Origin: Holophaga sp.
GTDB lineage: Bacteria > Acidobacteriota > Holophagae > Holophagales > Holophagaceae
Direction: 5' to 3'
NCBI GenBank assembly: GCA_031292735.1
Contig: JARLGP010000030.1
Span: 1-19,433, forward strand
Length of the DNA: 19,433 nucleotides
A program made the position numbers and the translations under genes. Every line of letters begins with the position of its first letter. The stretch's first letter is position 1. Shown here piece after piece: positions 6,059 through 12,985 of this stretch. Under the pieces are notes generated by a model. It made no database searches. It was not told where the DNA came from and saw only the letters and a list, made by a program, of their open reading frames with translations.

Positions 6059-8027
6059 CTCGGCCGGGATCCCCAGGCTCCTGAGGCGATCCGGAAGCCT
6101 CGGGGCCTGGCCGGAAGGCCGCTTCGATCTGGCCCAGCAGCCCGTTCAATGCGGAAGACGTCATCGCCCGCAACCGGGCCCGGGCTTCATCCAGCCCGGA
6201 ACGGCGGATGGCGCTCGCCTGGGTGGCCTGGCCCGCGCCGTTGCACAGGTCCAGTCCCGAGGCGGAGATGAAGAAATACGGGATCTCGCACCGCTGCAGC
6301 GCCTCCTGCTCGTGGGCCACCAGGCCCCAGAGGGGCGGCCTGGCCCCATGGGCGCGGAAGGCCTGGCACAGCCCTTCGGTGAGCGTGGCGAACCGCACCC
6401 CGTCCCGCATGGCCTCGGGCACCGTGGCCCAGTGCAGCAGGTTGCCATAGGTCCGGGTGGCCCTGAGGATGACCCGGGCCCGGGTGTCCGCGAACGCGCC
6501 CAGGGGGCTGTCCGCGGCGAGCAGCGCGCCCCGGTGCTGGAGCAGGAAGCGGAACATGAGCGCGAAGCCCTGGCCGATATCCGCCAGGAAATCCAGGGGC
6601 AGCACCGGCTTGCCGGCCCGCCGGGGGAGGTTCGGGCCCAACGGCACCGGCAGGGGCAGCAGGCCGCAGTCCATGAAGTCCGTGTTGCCGTGGCTCCAGA
6701 CCAGACTTATCTCGCTCCTGGCCTGGAACGAGGCGAAGCCGCCGATATCGAAGCGCTGGCCGTTCCCCTCGACCCATTTGGGCAGGAGCGACGTGCGCCG
6801 CAGGGAAGGCGGGCCAGGGACCGGTTCCCCGGCCAGGATGGCCGGCGACATGACGGTTTCCAGGTCCACCAGGATCGGCTGGTCCCGGTCGGCGATGAGG
6901 TTGCCGTGATGGAAGTCGGCGCCGTCCAGGTGGTGGATGAGGCAGAGCAGCATGCCGCAGCGCCGGTGGTAGTCCCGCAGCTGCCGGCGGTTCCGGCAGG
7001 ACCGGGCGGCCACGAATTCCATCCAGCTGTGCTCCGGACGGCCCACCTGCTTCAGGACCCTGAGGGGAAGCGCGGGGCCCCGGGCGTTGATCCAGGCGAG
7101 CAGGCCTAGCCAGGCCGTGCCCATGCCCGCCGGCACGGGCTTGTAGACCGCCCGCAGGCCCCCGGCGAAGCGGAGCAGCCAGGTGCTCCGGCCGTGGTTG
7201 TGCGGATCCCCGGCCCCCAGCTGGATGGCCACCAGCGGGCCGGGGTCGCGGCCGCCGGCCAGGGTCGCCACGATGTCGTCCCAGTCCTCGGCCAGGCGGG
7301 TCAGGCCTTCCGTGCAGGCCTCCACCCAGTCCGCCACCGATTCCGCCACCAGCCGGGCCAGCACGCCGTAGGCGCGGAAGAACCGCCGGGCGCCGCCCTC
7401 CGCCAGCATGGCGCGCAGGAAGGCCCGGTAGACGTCGCTGCCCACCGCGCCGCCCGACCGGGCCAGGAGCTCATCCAGCGGCGAGATCCAGGGCCGGCGG
7501 AAGGCGTGGAATTCCCGCAGCAGGCAGCGCCAGCCCAGGGCCAGCAGGCGCCGCCGGAGGCCGTCTTCCAGGCCGGCCAGGGCGGCGCCGGTGGCCCGGC
7601 CCTGGCGCAGGGCCGGGTGGCCCTGGACCCTGCGCGAAGCCGCCGCCACCAGCGGATCCAGGATGGGCCGGAAGGGGAAAGGCTCGTCCGGTGGCCCGGG
7701 TTCCGGGCCCGGCGTTCCGTAGGCCTCCTCCTCCAGGGCTTGCCACAGGACGGCCCAGGGGGGCGGTTGCGCCGAGGCCTTGAGCCGGACCGGGCCGATG
7801 GCCCGCCTTGCCGCTGTTTCGTCCAGGCCGTCCCAGCCCAGCCGCCGGCGGAAAAAGGTCGGATCATCCGCGGCCGCATGGTGGCACCAGAATTCCATGC
7901 GCTGCCGCTCCTGCCCCTCCGGTCCGGCCAGGGGAACGAAATCCTCCCCGAGCCGCTCCCGGGGCAGCGCGGCCCGGGCCATCCAGGCGGCCAGGGGCTC
8001 TTCGGGAGGTCGGTCGATGGCGGACAT
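6045..8027 (-). CDS. LanM-type lanthipeptide dehydratase lacking the cyclase domain (660 aa)
   Basis: In LanM enzymes this domain (DUF4135) phosphorylates Ser/Thr of the precursor core and eliminates phosphate to give Dha/Dhb. The residues needed are present: Lys296 in AVYKPV; Asp371, His373 and Asn376 in GADFHHGNLIA; Asp388 in ILVDLE; Arg518 and Thr524 in RVILRAT, matching the elimination pair known from CylM. EIPYF at 581-585 and the following helical region are the usual end of the dehydratase half. The protein then stops after a Pro/Gly/Ser tail (GPEASGSPQEPGDPG). Full LanM proteins are about 900-1100 aa with a C-terminal LanC-like zinc cyclase. No LanC motif (Cys-Gly, Cys-His-Gly) is present here or in the other frames downstream. 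The start is ATG 8027; the upstream ribosome site is poor. Dehydratase identity is firm; the consequence of lacking a cyclase is open. Confidence 0.9.
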   Translation of the reverse strand: MSAIDRPPEEPLAAWMARAALPRERLGEDFVPLAGPEGQERQRMEFWCHHAAADDPTFFRRRLGWDGLDETAARRAIGPVRLKASAQPPPWAVLWQALEEEAYGTPGPEPGPPDEPFPFRPILDPLVAAASRRVQGHPALRQGRATGAALAGLEDGLRRRLLALGWRCLLREFHAFRRPWISPLDELLARSGGAVGSDVYRAFLRAMLAEGGARRFFRAYGVLARLVAESVADWVEACTEGLTRLAEDWDDIVATLAGGRDPGPLVAIQLGAGDPHNHGRSTWLLRFAGGLRAVYKPVPAGMGTAWLGLLAWINARGPALPLRVLKQVGRPEHSWMEFVAARSCRNRRQLRDYHRRCGMLLCLIHHLDGADFHHGNLIADRDQPILVDLETVMSPAILAGEPVPGPPSLRRTSLLPKWVEGNGQRFDIGGFASFQARSEISLVWSHGNTDFMDCGLLPLPVPLGPNLPRRAGKPVLPLDFLADIGQGFALMFRFLLQHRGALLAADSPLGAFADTRARVILRATRTYGNLLHWATVPEAMRDGVRFATLTEGLCQAFRAHGARPPLWGLVAHEQEALQRCEIPYFFISASGLDLCNGAGQATQASAIRRSGLDEARARLRAMTSSALNGLLGQIEAAFRPGPEASGSPQEPGDPGRVTSS

Positions 8028-8152
8028 ATGGATAAATTAATTATTTCCTCGCTCCAATATAGGCTTCTTGTCCGGCCGGGGAAGGTTTCTGGGTTGACGG
8101 GGCGGGCCGTCTCCATCCTTGGCTTTCACGCGGGGCCGGAATGCACTCCGCC
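8028..8152 (-). promoter_or_regulatory. putative promoter and AT-rich leader of the dehydratase gene
   Basis: This 125-bp gap separates flhB from the dehydratase gene on the same strand. Reading on the minus strand, TATATT (8056-8061) lies 28 bases before the ATG, with a poor -35 candidate TTCCCC (8078-8083) at 16-base spacing. Between the -10 and the ATG is AT-rich sequence containing AATTAATT (8035-8042), similar to the palindrome at 4468. A small GC hairpin overlaps the flhB stop (8133-8154) without a U-tract. Transcription separate from the flagellar operon is likely but not certain. Confidence 0.4.
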
Positions 8153-9208
8153 CTAGGCGGCGTGCTTGAGGTGGTAGACGTAGGCCAGCACCTGGGCCAC
8201 GGCCTGGTAGAGGTCCGGGGGGATGGGCTTGTCCAGGTCGACGTTGTGGTAGATGGCCCGGGCCAGGGGCGGGTTCTCCACGATCACCACGCCGGACACC
8301 GCGGCCCGTTCCCGGATCTTCAGGGCCAGGTGGTCCACCCCCTTGGCCACCAGGATCGGGGCCAGGGTGTTGGGATCGTAGCGCAGGGCCACGGCGAAGT
8401 GGGTGGGGTTGGTGATCACCACCGAGGCCTTGGGCACCTGGGTGAGGATCCGGCGCATGGCGCTGGCCATGAGGATGGATTTCTGCCGGCGCTTGACCTC
8501 GGGGTTGCCGTCGGCGTCCCGGGCCTCGTCCTTGACCTCCTGCTTGGTCATGCGCAGCCCTTTCTCGAAGGTCTTGCGCTGGAACATGAAATCGGCGCCG
8601 GCCACCAGCAGCATGAGCAGCATGATGTTCCGGTAGAGGATGAACAGGGTCTCCTGCATGTAGCCCATGGCCTGACTCATGGACAGATACATGGTGGACA
8701 TGATCGTCATCATCCTCGGCGCCACCACCGCGTAGGCCATCCAGGCGATGATGGCGAACTTGGCCAGGCTCTTGGCGATGTCGACCATCGAGCGGGCCGA
8801 GAAGATCCGCTTGAAGCCGTTGGCCGGGTTGAGCTTGCTGAACTTGGGCTGAAGCGGCTTGAGGTTGATGGCGAAGCCGTGCTGGAACAGCTGGTTGCCC
8901 AGGGCCAGCAGCCAGTTGGCGGCCAGGAAGGGCACCAGCACCTTGACCAGGATGGAAAGGATGTCCACCGCCAGCGACTGCAGGTTGGCCGGCTCGATGT
9001 AGCCGATCTGGCTGGTCTTGCTCAGGAAATAGGCCATGCTGCGGGCCATGAGGGCCATGGTCGAGGCGCCCAGGGCGGTGAACATGAACAGGTTGCCCCA
9101 GAGCAGGATGGTGGAGTCCAGGTCGGCCACCCGCAGGATGGACCCCTCCTTCCGGGCTTTCTGCCGGCGTTTGGGGGTGGCTTGTTCGGTTTTTGAGGGA
9201 TCGGCCAT
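8153..9208 (-). CDS. flhB: flagellar export switch protein FlhB
   Basis: A 351-aa inner-membrane component of the flagellar type III export gate that switches substrate specificity from rod/hook to filament. The N-terminus (SKTEQATPKRRQKARKEG) is the family signature. Hydrophobic segments span roughly residues 32-205, followed by a cytoplasmic domain. The autocleavage motif NPTH is at 267-270, and the C-terminal domain has the usual VAKGVDHLALKIRE and ENPPLARAIY. Its ATG lies 1 bp after the fliR stop, so it is the last gene of the fliOPQR-flhB operon. flhA, a frequent neighbour, is not in the window; the RiPP dehydratase follows instead. Confidence 0.97.
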   Translation of the reverse strand: MADPSKTEQATPKRRQKARKEGSILRVADLDSTILLWGNLFMFTALGASTMALMARSMAYFLSKTSQIGYIEPANLQSLAVDILSILVKVLVPFLAANWLLALGNQLFQHGFAINLKPLQPKFSKLNPANGFKRIFSARSMVDIAKSLAKFAIIAWMAYAVVAPRMMTIMSTMYLSMSQAMGYMQETLFILYRNIMLLMLLVAGADFMFQRKTFEKGLRMTKQEVKDEARDADGNPEVKRRQKSILMASAMRRILTQVPKASVVITNPTHFAVALRYDPNTLAPILVAKGVDHLALKIRERAAVSGVVIVENPPLARAIYHNVDLDKPIPPDLYQAVAQVLAYVYHLKHAA

Positions 9209-9209
9209 G

Positions 9210-9992
9210 TCAGCTCAGGAGGCGGAGGGCGGTGCGGGGGGCTTCCTCGAGCAGCGGGCGGATCCAGGCCGGGTATTCCCGCAGGAGCACCCCGAGCACG
9301 GTGAGGCCCACGGCGATCTTGATGGGGAAGCTGAGCTGGATGAGCTGGAGCTGGGGCATGAACTTGCCGGAGATGCCTTCCATCACGTCGATCAGGAACA
9401 GGGTGAGCATGACCGGGAAGGCCAGCTGGAAGCCCCGCGCCATGATCAGCCCCATCTGCGCCACCAGGGCCAGCGGCTTCAGCGGCAGGCCCTGGCCGAT
9501 GGGCAGGATCCGGTAGCTTTCCACCAGGGCCAGGATCATCTGGTGGTGCAGGCCGGAGACCAGCAGGATGATCATGGTCAGCTGGTTGAGCAGGGAGCCG
9601 GAGACCGAGACCGGATGCGCGCTCACCGGGTCCAGGAACTGGACGAAGGCGTAGCCCATCTGGGTGTCCATGAGCTGGCCGGCGAAGCTCATGACTTCGA
9701 TGATGATGGCCACGCAAAGGCCCATGATGACGCCCGCCGCCAGTTCGGTGACCATGATCCCGGCCAGCTGGTAGATGCCGTTGGGCAGCTCCTTGGGCGC
9801 GGGCACCACCGGGGCCAGCACCAGCGACAGCAGCACCACCAGCGCCACCCGGATCAGCAGCGGCACCCGGGTCTGGCCGAAGCCCGGCATGGAGGCCAGC
9901 AGCCCGGTCATGCGCACCAGGGTGAGCATCCAGATCAGCACTTTGACCTGGGTGAAGGCCCAGAAGGCGGGATTCTGCAGGGGCGACGCCAT
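9210..9992 (-). CDS. fliR: flagellar export gate protein FliR
   Basis: A 260-aa polytopic membrane protein, one subunit of the FliPQR export gate core. The start is ATG 9992 (MASPLQNPAFWAF), 5 bp after the fliQ stop. The frame is open further upstream, but that part overlaps fliQ and has no sequence sense. Family features include GFGQTRVP, GYAFVQFLDP near the middle, and the FLIDVMEGISGKFMPQLQ segment that resembles the conserved late region of FliR. Length is normal for the family. Confidence 0.95.
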   Translation of the reverse strand: MASPLQNPAFWAFTQVKVLIWMLTLVRMTGLLASMPGFGQTRVPLLIRVALVVLLSLVLAPVVPAPKELPNGIYQLAGIMVTELAAGVIMGLCVAIIIEVMSFAGQLMDTQMGYAFVQFLDPVSAHPVSVSGSLLNQLTMIILLVSGLHHQMILALVESYRILPIGQGLPLKPLALVAQMGLIMARGFQLAFPVMLTLFLIDVMEGISGKFMPQLQLIQLSFPIKIAVGLTVLGVLLREYPAWIRPLLEEAPRTALRLLS

Positions 9993-9997
9993 GGCGC

Positions 9998-10276
9998 TCA
10001 GTTCAGCCGGCCGACGACCAGATTGAAGTCGGTGAACATCTTGGCGGTGAACTGGATCATCACCCGCATCATCCACGGGAAGCTGACCACCACCACCAGC
10101 ATCACCGCCATCACCTTGGGCACGAACGCCACGGTCTGGTCCTGCAGGCTGGTCACCACCTGGAACACGGAGATGGACAGGCCGACGACCATGGACACGA
10201 TGAGGGCGGGGGCCGCCACGTAGAGGGCGGTCTTCAGGGCCTCCCGGGCCATATCGATGATGATGAGTTCGTTCAT
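9998..10276 (-). CDS. fliQ: flagellar export gate protein FliQ
   Basis: A 92-aa protein with two hydrophobic helices (about 15-40 and 52-75), typical of FliQ. It begins MNELIIIDMAREALKTAL, and the segment VVTSLQDQTVAFVPK is the family hallmark. The start is ATG 10276, which overlaps the fliP stop in an ATGA arrangement; a GAGG ribosome site lies inside fliP. Four to six copies are expected per export gate. Confidence 0.96.
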   Translation of the reverse strand: MNELIIIDMAREALKTALYVAAPALIVSMVVGLSISVFQVVTSLQDQTVAFVPKVMAVMLVVVVSFPWMMRVMIQFTAKMFTDFNLVVGRLN

Positions 10277-11031
10277 GAATAACCTCGCACCAGCGAACCG
10301 ACGATGAGGTACCATCCGTCCACCAGGACAAACAGCAGGATTTTGAAGGGCAGGGAGATCACCACCGGCGGCAGCATCATCATGCCCATGCTGAGCAGGA
10401 TGGAGGCCACCACCATGTCCACGATCAGGAACGGCAGGAAGATCATGAAGCCGATCTCGAAGGCGGTCTTGAGTTCGGAGATGAGGAAGGCCGGCATCAG
10501 CACTTCCAGGGGCAGGTCGGCCTTGGTCTGGGGCGCCGGCGCCTTGGCGATGGACAGGAACAGCGAGATGTCCCGCTTGCGGGTGTGCTTGAGCATGAAC
10601 ACCTTCAGCGGCGCCGCGGCCTTGGTCATGGCCTGGTCCACCGTGAGCTCGTTGCGGTTGAGCGGCTGCAGCACGGTCGTGTTGATCTCCCGGCCCACCG
10701 GGGCCATGACGAAGAACGACAGCACCAGGGCGAGGCTGATCAGCACCTGGTTGGACGGGGTCTGGGAGGTGCCCATGCCCTGGCGCACGAAGCCCAGCAC
10801 GATGATGATCCGGGTGAAGCAGGTGGTGGTGAGCAGGATGGTCGGGGCCAGGGTCAGCACCGTGAGCAGCAGCACCGCCTGGAGGGTGGAGCTGAGCGCG
10901 GGGCCCTGGGGGGTCTTGCCGAAGTCGATGGTGACGCTGGGCAGGCTGGCCCCGGCGCCCTGGGCGTGCAGGGCCGCGCCGGCGCAGGTGAGCAGGAGCA
11001 GGAGGGGCAGGAACCGGAGCAGCCGCCTCAT
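10273..11031 (-). CDS. fliP: flagellar export gate protein FliP
   Basis: A 252-aa membrane protein with an N-terminal signal peptide (RRLLRFLPLLLLLTCAGAALHAQ), as usual for FliP. Family signatures are clear: TTCFTRIIIVLGFVRQ, GTSQTPSNQVLI, and LMPAFLISELKTAFEIGF followed by FLIVDMVVASILLSMGMMML. It forms the export channel with FliQ and FliR. ATG 11031 overlaps the fliO stop as ATGA, with a GGGAG ribosome site inside fliO. Confidence 0.97.
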   Translation of the reverse strand: MRRLLRFLPLLLLLTCAGAALHAQGAGASLPSVTIDFGKTPQGPALSSTLQAVLLLTVLTLAPTILLTTTCFTRIIIVLGFVRQGMGTSQTPSNQVLISLALVLSFFVMAPVGREINTTVLQPLNRNELTVDQAMTKAAAPLKVFMLKHTRKRDISLFLSIAKAPAPQTKADLPLEVLMPAFLISELKTAFEIGFMIFLPFLIVDMVVASILLSMGMMMLPPVVISLPFKILLFVLVDGWYLIVGSLVRGYS

Positions 11032-11555
11032 GACTGCTCCCGCTTCAGCATGGCCTCCATATCCCGTACCGCCATGGGGGTGGTGAGGTTCACCTGGCGT
11101 TCCAGGGCCTGGTCGAACTGGGGCGGGCCGCCGGCCTCCACCGAGTCCAGCCGGGACATCAGGTTGACGCCCTGGGGGCTCAGGGCGATGAGGAAGCGTT
11201 CCTCGTCCACCCTCAGGATGGAGACGAAGCGCCGGTCGCCCAGGGCCAGGGTCTCTTCCACCTTCAGCCGGGCGCCGCCGCTGCCCGGCAGTTTATTGGC
11301 GCCCCATTTCCGGAAGGCCCACAGCGCGCCCCCCGCCAATCCGCACACCAGCACCAGGGAGCCGAAGGCCCGCAGGCCGGATGGGCCGGCGGAGCCGGAG
11401 TTGGAGCCCTGCGTCGGTTTACCGTCATCCAGGCTCAGCGGCGCCTGGAGTTCCCGCTCGGAAGGACCGGCACCGGCCGCCGGCGGAGCCTGGGCCATGG
11501 CCCCGAAACTCACCACCAGCAAGGCTCCCAGCAAGAATTTGCGATTCAGCGACAC
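11028..11555 (-). CDS. fliO: flagellar biosynthesis protein FliO
   Basis: A 175-aa protein that helps assemble the FliPQR gate. The frame is open far upstream, but sensible sequence begins at GTG 11555 (VSLNRKFLLGALL), with a GGGAG ribosome site about 8 bases before it. There is a signal-like N-terminus, a Pro/Ala/Ser-rich periplasmic stretch, one transmembrane helix (AFGSLVLVCGLAGGALWAF), and a cytoplasmic FliO domain with LKVEETLALGDRRFVSILRV. FliO is poorly conserved, so the operon position strengthens the call. It is the first gene after the sigma-54 site. Confidence 0.9.
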   Translation of the reverse strand: MSLNRKFLLGALLVVSFGAMAQAPPAAGAGPSERELQAPLSLDDGKPTQGSNSGSAGPSGLRAFGSLVLVCGLAGGALWAFRKWGANKLPGSGGARLKVEETLALGDRRFVSILRVDEERFLIALSPQGVNLMSRLDSVEAGGPPQFDQALERQVNLTTPMAVRDMEAMLKREQS

Positions 11556-11585
11556 GACGGACTCCCGACACTCCGGTAAGCACGG

Positions 11586-11601
11586 TGCGACGGCCGTGCC
11601 A
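11586..11601 (-). promoter_or_regulatory. sigma-54 (RpoN) promoter for fliOPQR-flhB
   Basis: Read on the minus strand the site is TGGCACG-GCCG-TCGCA. It matches the -24/-12 consensus TGGCACG-N4-TTGCW at every position but one, with exact GG-to-GC spacing. Transcription would start near 11574, about 20 bases before the fliO GTG. Sigma-54 control of middle flagellar genes is well known in several phyla. Confidence 0.65.
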
Positions 11602-11604
11602 GAG

Positions 11605-11635
11605 TTGCGGCCGTGGCCCGCGGGAGTGGTATGGT
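11605..11635 (+). promoter_or_regulatory. weak putative promoter for the XdhC/MocA fusion gene
   Basis: TTGCGG (11605-11610) and TATGGT (11630-11635) are separated by 19 bases, slightly long, and point toward the ATG at 11661. The intergenic region is divergent with fliO, so a promoter is needed somewhere here. The match itself is modest. Confidence 0.3.
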
Positions 11636-11660
11636 GGCCTGTTCTCCTTGAGGCATTGCC

Positions 11661-12749
11661 ATGGACGACCTGCTGGAAATCATCGAGCGGCTGGAGCGGC
11701 GTTCCGGGCCGGTGGCGCTGGCGACCCTGCTGGACGGGCGGCCAGGGGCCAGGCGGATCCTGGAACCGGGGGCCGGGCTGGACGAGCCGGTGCGCGAAGT
11801 GCTGGCCGGCGGCCCCAGCCGGGTGCTGGGCGCGCACCTGGACGGCTGGCCGGATGGTGACCTTCTGCTGGAGCACCTGGTTCCCGGCAAGCTGCCCCCC
11901 TGGCTGCACGTGTGCGCCCAGGTGCTGCGCCGCGGCGGCAGCTGCGTGCTGGTCACGGTGGGTGCGGTGGCCGGGCCGGTCCCCTATGCGCCGGGCGACC
12001 GGTTCGTCTTCGACGAGCGCAACCACGGGCTGCTGCCCATGGACGGCCGGTTCTCGCTGGAGCTGCAGCGGGCGTGCATCCGGGCCCGGGCGGCCGGAGT
12101 TCCGGTGCGGGAGCGGTTCCAGCTGGCCGGCGGGAGCCTGGGCATCCTGCTGGAGCCCCTGCCGTCGACCCCGGCCATCCCGGCGGTGATCCTCGCCGCG
12201 GGGGCCTCGCGCCGGCTGGGCCGGCCCAAGCAGCTGGTGGAGCTCGAAGGGGAGTCGCTGTTGCGCCGGACGGTGCGGGCCGCCCTGGCCGGGTGCGCTC
12301 CAGTGCTGGTGGTGGTGGGCGCCCGGGGCGAGGACATGGCCGCCCATCTGGAGGGATTGCCGGTGACCCTGGTGCGCAACGAGGCCTGGGAGGAGGGCAT
12401 GGCCTCCTCCCTCCGGGCCGGGATCCGCGCGCTGCCGGCCGGGGCGGAGGCGGTGCTGTTCCTGGTGTGCGACCAGCCCGCGGTGGACGGGGCGCTGGTG
12501 CGCCGCCTGCTGCAGGTCCGGCGCGAGCACCCGGAGGCCGTGGTGGCCTGCGGCTATGCCGGCGCCCGGGGCACCCCGTCGATCTTCCCCGCCCACTGCT
12601 TCGCCCAGCTGCTGGAGCTGCGCGGCGACCGGGGCGCCCGGGGGCTGCTGGCCGGAGCGGGGGTGGAAGTGGTGCCGTTCCCCGAAGGGGACGCGGACGT
12701 GGACTACCCGGAGGACCTGCCGCCCGGGAACAGCCCGGGCCCGGGCTGA
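11661..12749 (+). CDS. XdhC/CoxI-like N-terminus fused to MocA-like molybdenum cofactor cytidylyltransferase
   Basis: A 362-aa protein. Residues 170-355 are a MobA/MocA-type nucleotidyltransferase: AVILAAGASRRLGRPKQL (175-192) binds nucleotide, then NEAWEEGMASSL (240-251), the metal-site CDQP (270-273), GTPSIFP (304-310) and DVDYPED (346-352). Retention of the RPKQ signature favours MocA (CTP and molybdopterin) over MobA. Residues 1-170 resemble the N-terminal part of XdhC (PVALATLLDGRPGARRIL and GGSLGILLEPL), which inserts sulfurated Mo-cofactor into xanthine dehydrogenase-type enzymes. The XdhC Rossmann domain is absent. The fusion joins cofactor maturation and insertion. No molybdoenzyme gene is in the window. 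A TTGAGG ribosome site lies 8 bases before the ATG. Confidence 0.85.
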   Translation: MDDLLEIIERLERRSGPVALATLLDGRPGARRILEPGAGLDEPVREVLAGGPSRVLGAHLDGWPDGDLLLEHLVPGKLPPWLHVCAQVLRRGGSCVLVTVGAVAGPVPYAPGDRFVFDERNHGLLPMDGRFSLELQRACIRARAAGVPVRERFQLAGGSLGILLEPLPSTPAIPAVILAAGASRRLGRPKQLVELEGESLLRRTVRAALAGCAPVLVVVGARGEDMAAHLEGLPVTLVRNEAWEEGMASSLRAGIRALPAGAEAVLFLVCDQPAVDGALVRRLLQVRREHPEAVVACGYAGARGTPSIFPAHCFAQLLELRGDRGARGLLAGAGVEVVPFPEGDADVDYPEDLPPGNSPGPG

Positions 12750-12886
12750 AGGGACCCATCCTGGAGCCGGCCGGCCGCGCCGTCCCGTACGGCCCTGCCG
12801 GAAACGGTGAAGCAAAGGAACGCAGCGTAGATCAGTCCCAGCATGGCCAGGAGTGCGGCCCGGGTGGCGAGATCCATGATCCCCAT
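12704..12886 (-). CDS. possible small membrane protein (60 aa)
   Basis: It begins MGIMDLATRAAL and has one hydrophobic helix, ALLAMLGLIYAAFLCFTV (about 11-28), followed by a basic and Gly/Pro-rich tail. The case for expression is a strong ribosome site (GGAGGT, 6 bases before ATG 12886) and AT-rich promoter-like sequence upstream. The case against is that its last 46 bases run antisense over the end of the XdhC/MocA gene and the tail looks like shadow sequence. No family recognised. Confidence 0.45.
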   Translation of the reverse strand: MGIMDLATRAALLAMLGLIYAAFLCFTVSGRAVRDGAAGRLQDGSLQPGPGLFPGGRSSG

Positions 12887-12949
12887 GGCGGTACCTCCAC
12901 CTTCATGTGCCGAATGAGCCCCTTGGGTTTAATATAAAAATATCATTAC

Positions 12950-12977
12950 GCTGACGGTACGCCACGGTGCCGCCAGC
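12950..12977 (-). terminator. putative terminator after the diguanylate cyclase gene
   Basis: On the minus strand a stem of GCTGGCGG and CCGTCAGC (7 of 8 pairs, 12-base loop) begins 9 bases past the stop codon. It is followed by AT-rich sequence with a T5 run about 9 bases further on. The imperfect stem and the distance to the T-run make it only a fair candidate. Confidence 0.35.
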
Positions 12978-12985
12978 CTCCCCAC

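Noticed and set aside
8092..8120. Plus-strand TTGACG as a promoter
   Set aside because: No acceptable -10 follows, and no plus-strand gene starts downstream.
9036..10223. 395-aa plus-strand frame, His/Asp/Gln-rich, across flhB and fliR
   Set aside because: Antisense shadow of strongly recognised flagellar genes.
9993..10331. N-terminal extension of the fliR frame
   Set aside because: Overlaps all of fliQ in another frame and reads as Gly/Arg/Pro-rich nonsense; the family starts at MASPLQNPAF.
12732..12747. Perfect 16-bp palindrome AGCCCGGGCCCGGGCT at the end of the XdhC/MocA gene, considered as a terminator
   Set aside because: No U-tract follows, and the sequence is a simple GC run likely driven by Pro/Gly codons.
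11556..12815. 420-residue N-terminal extension of the fliO frame
   Set aside because: The frame is open only by chance opposite the XdhC/MocA gene. The signal-like N-terminus and the ribosome site place the fliO start at 11555.
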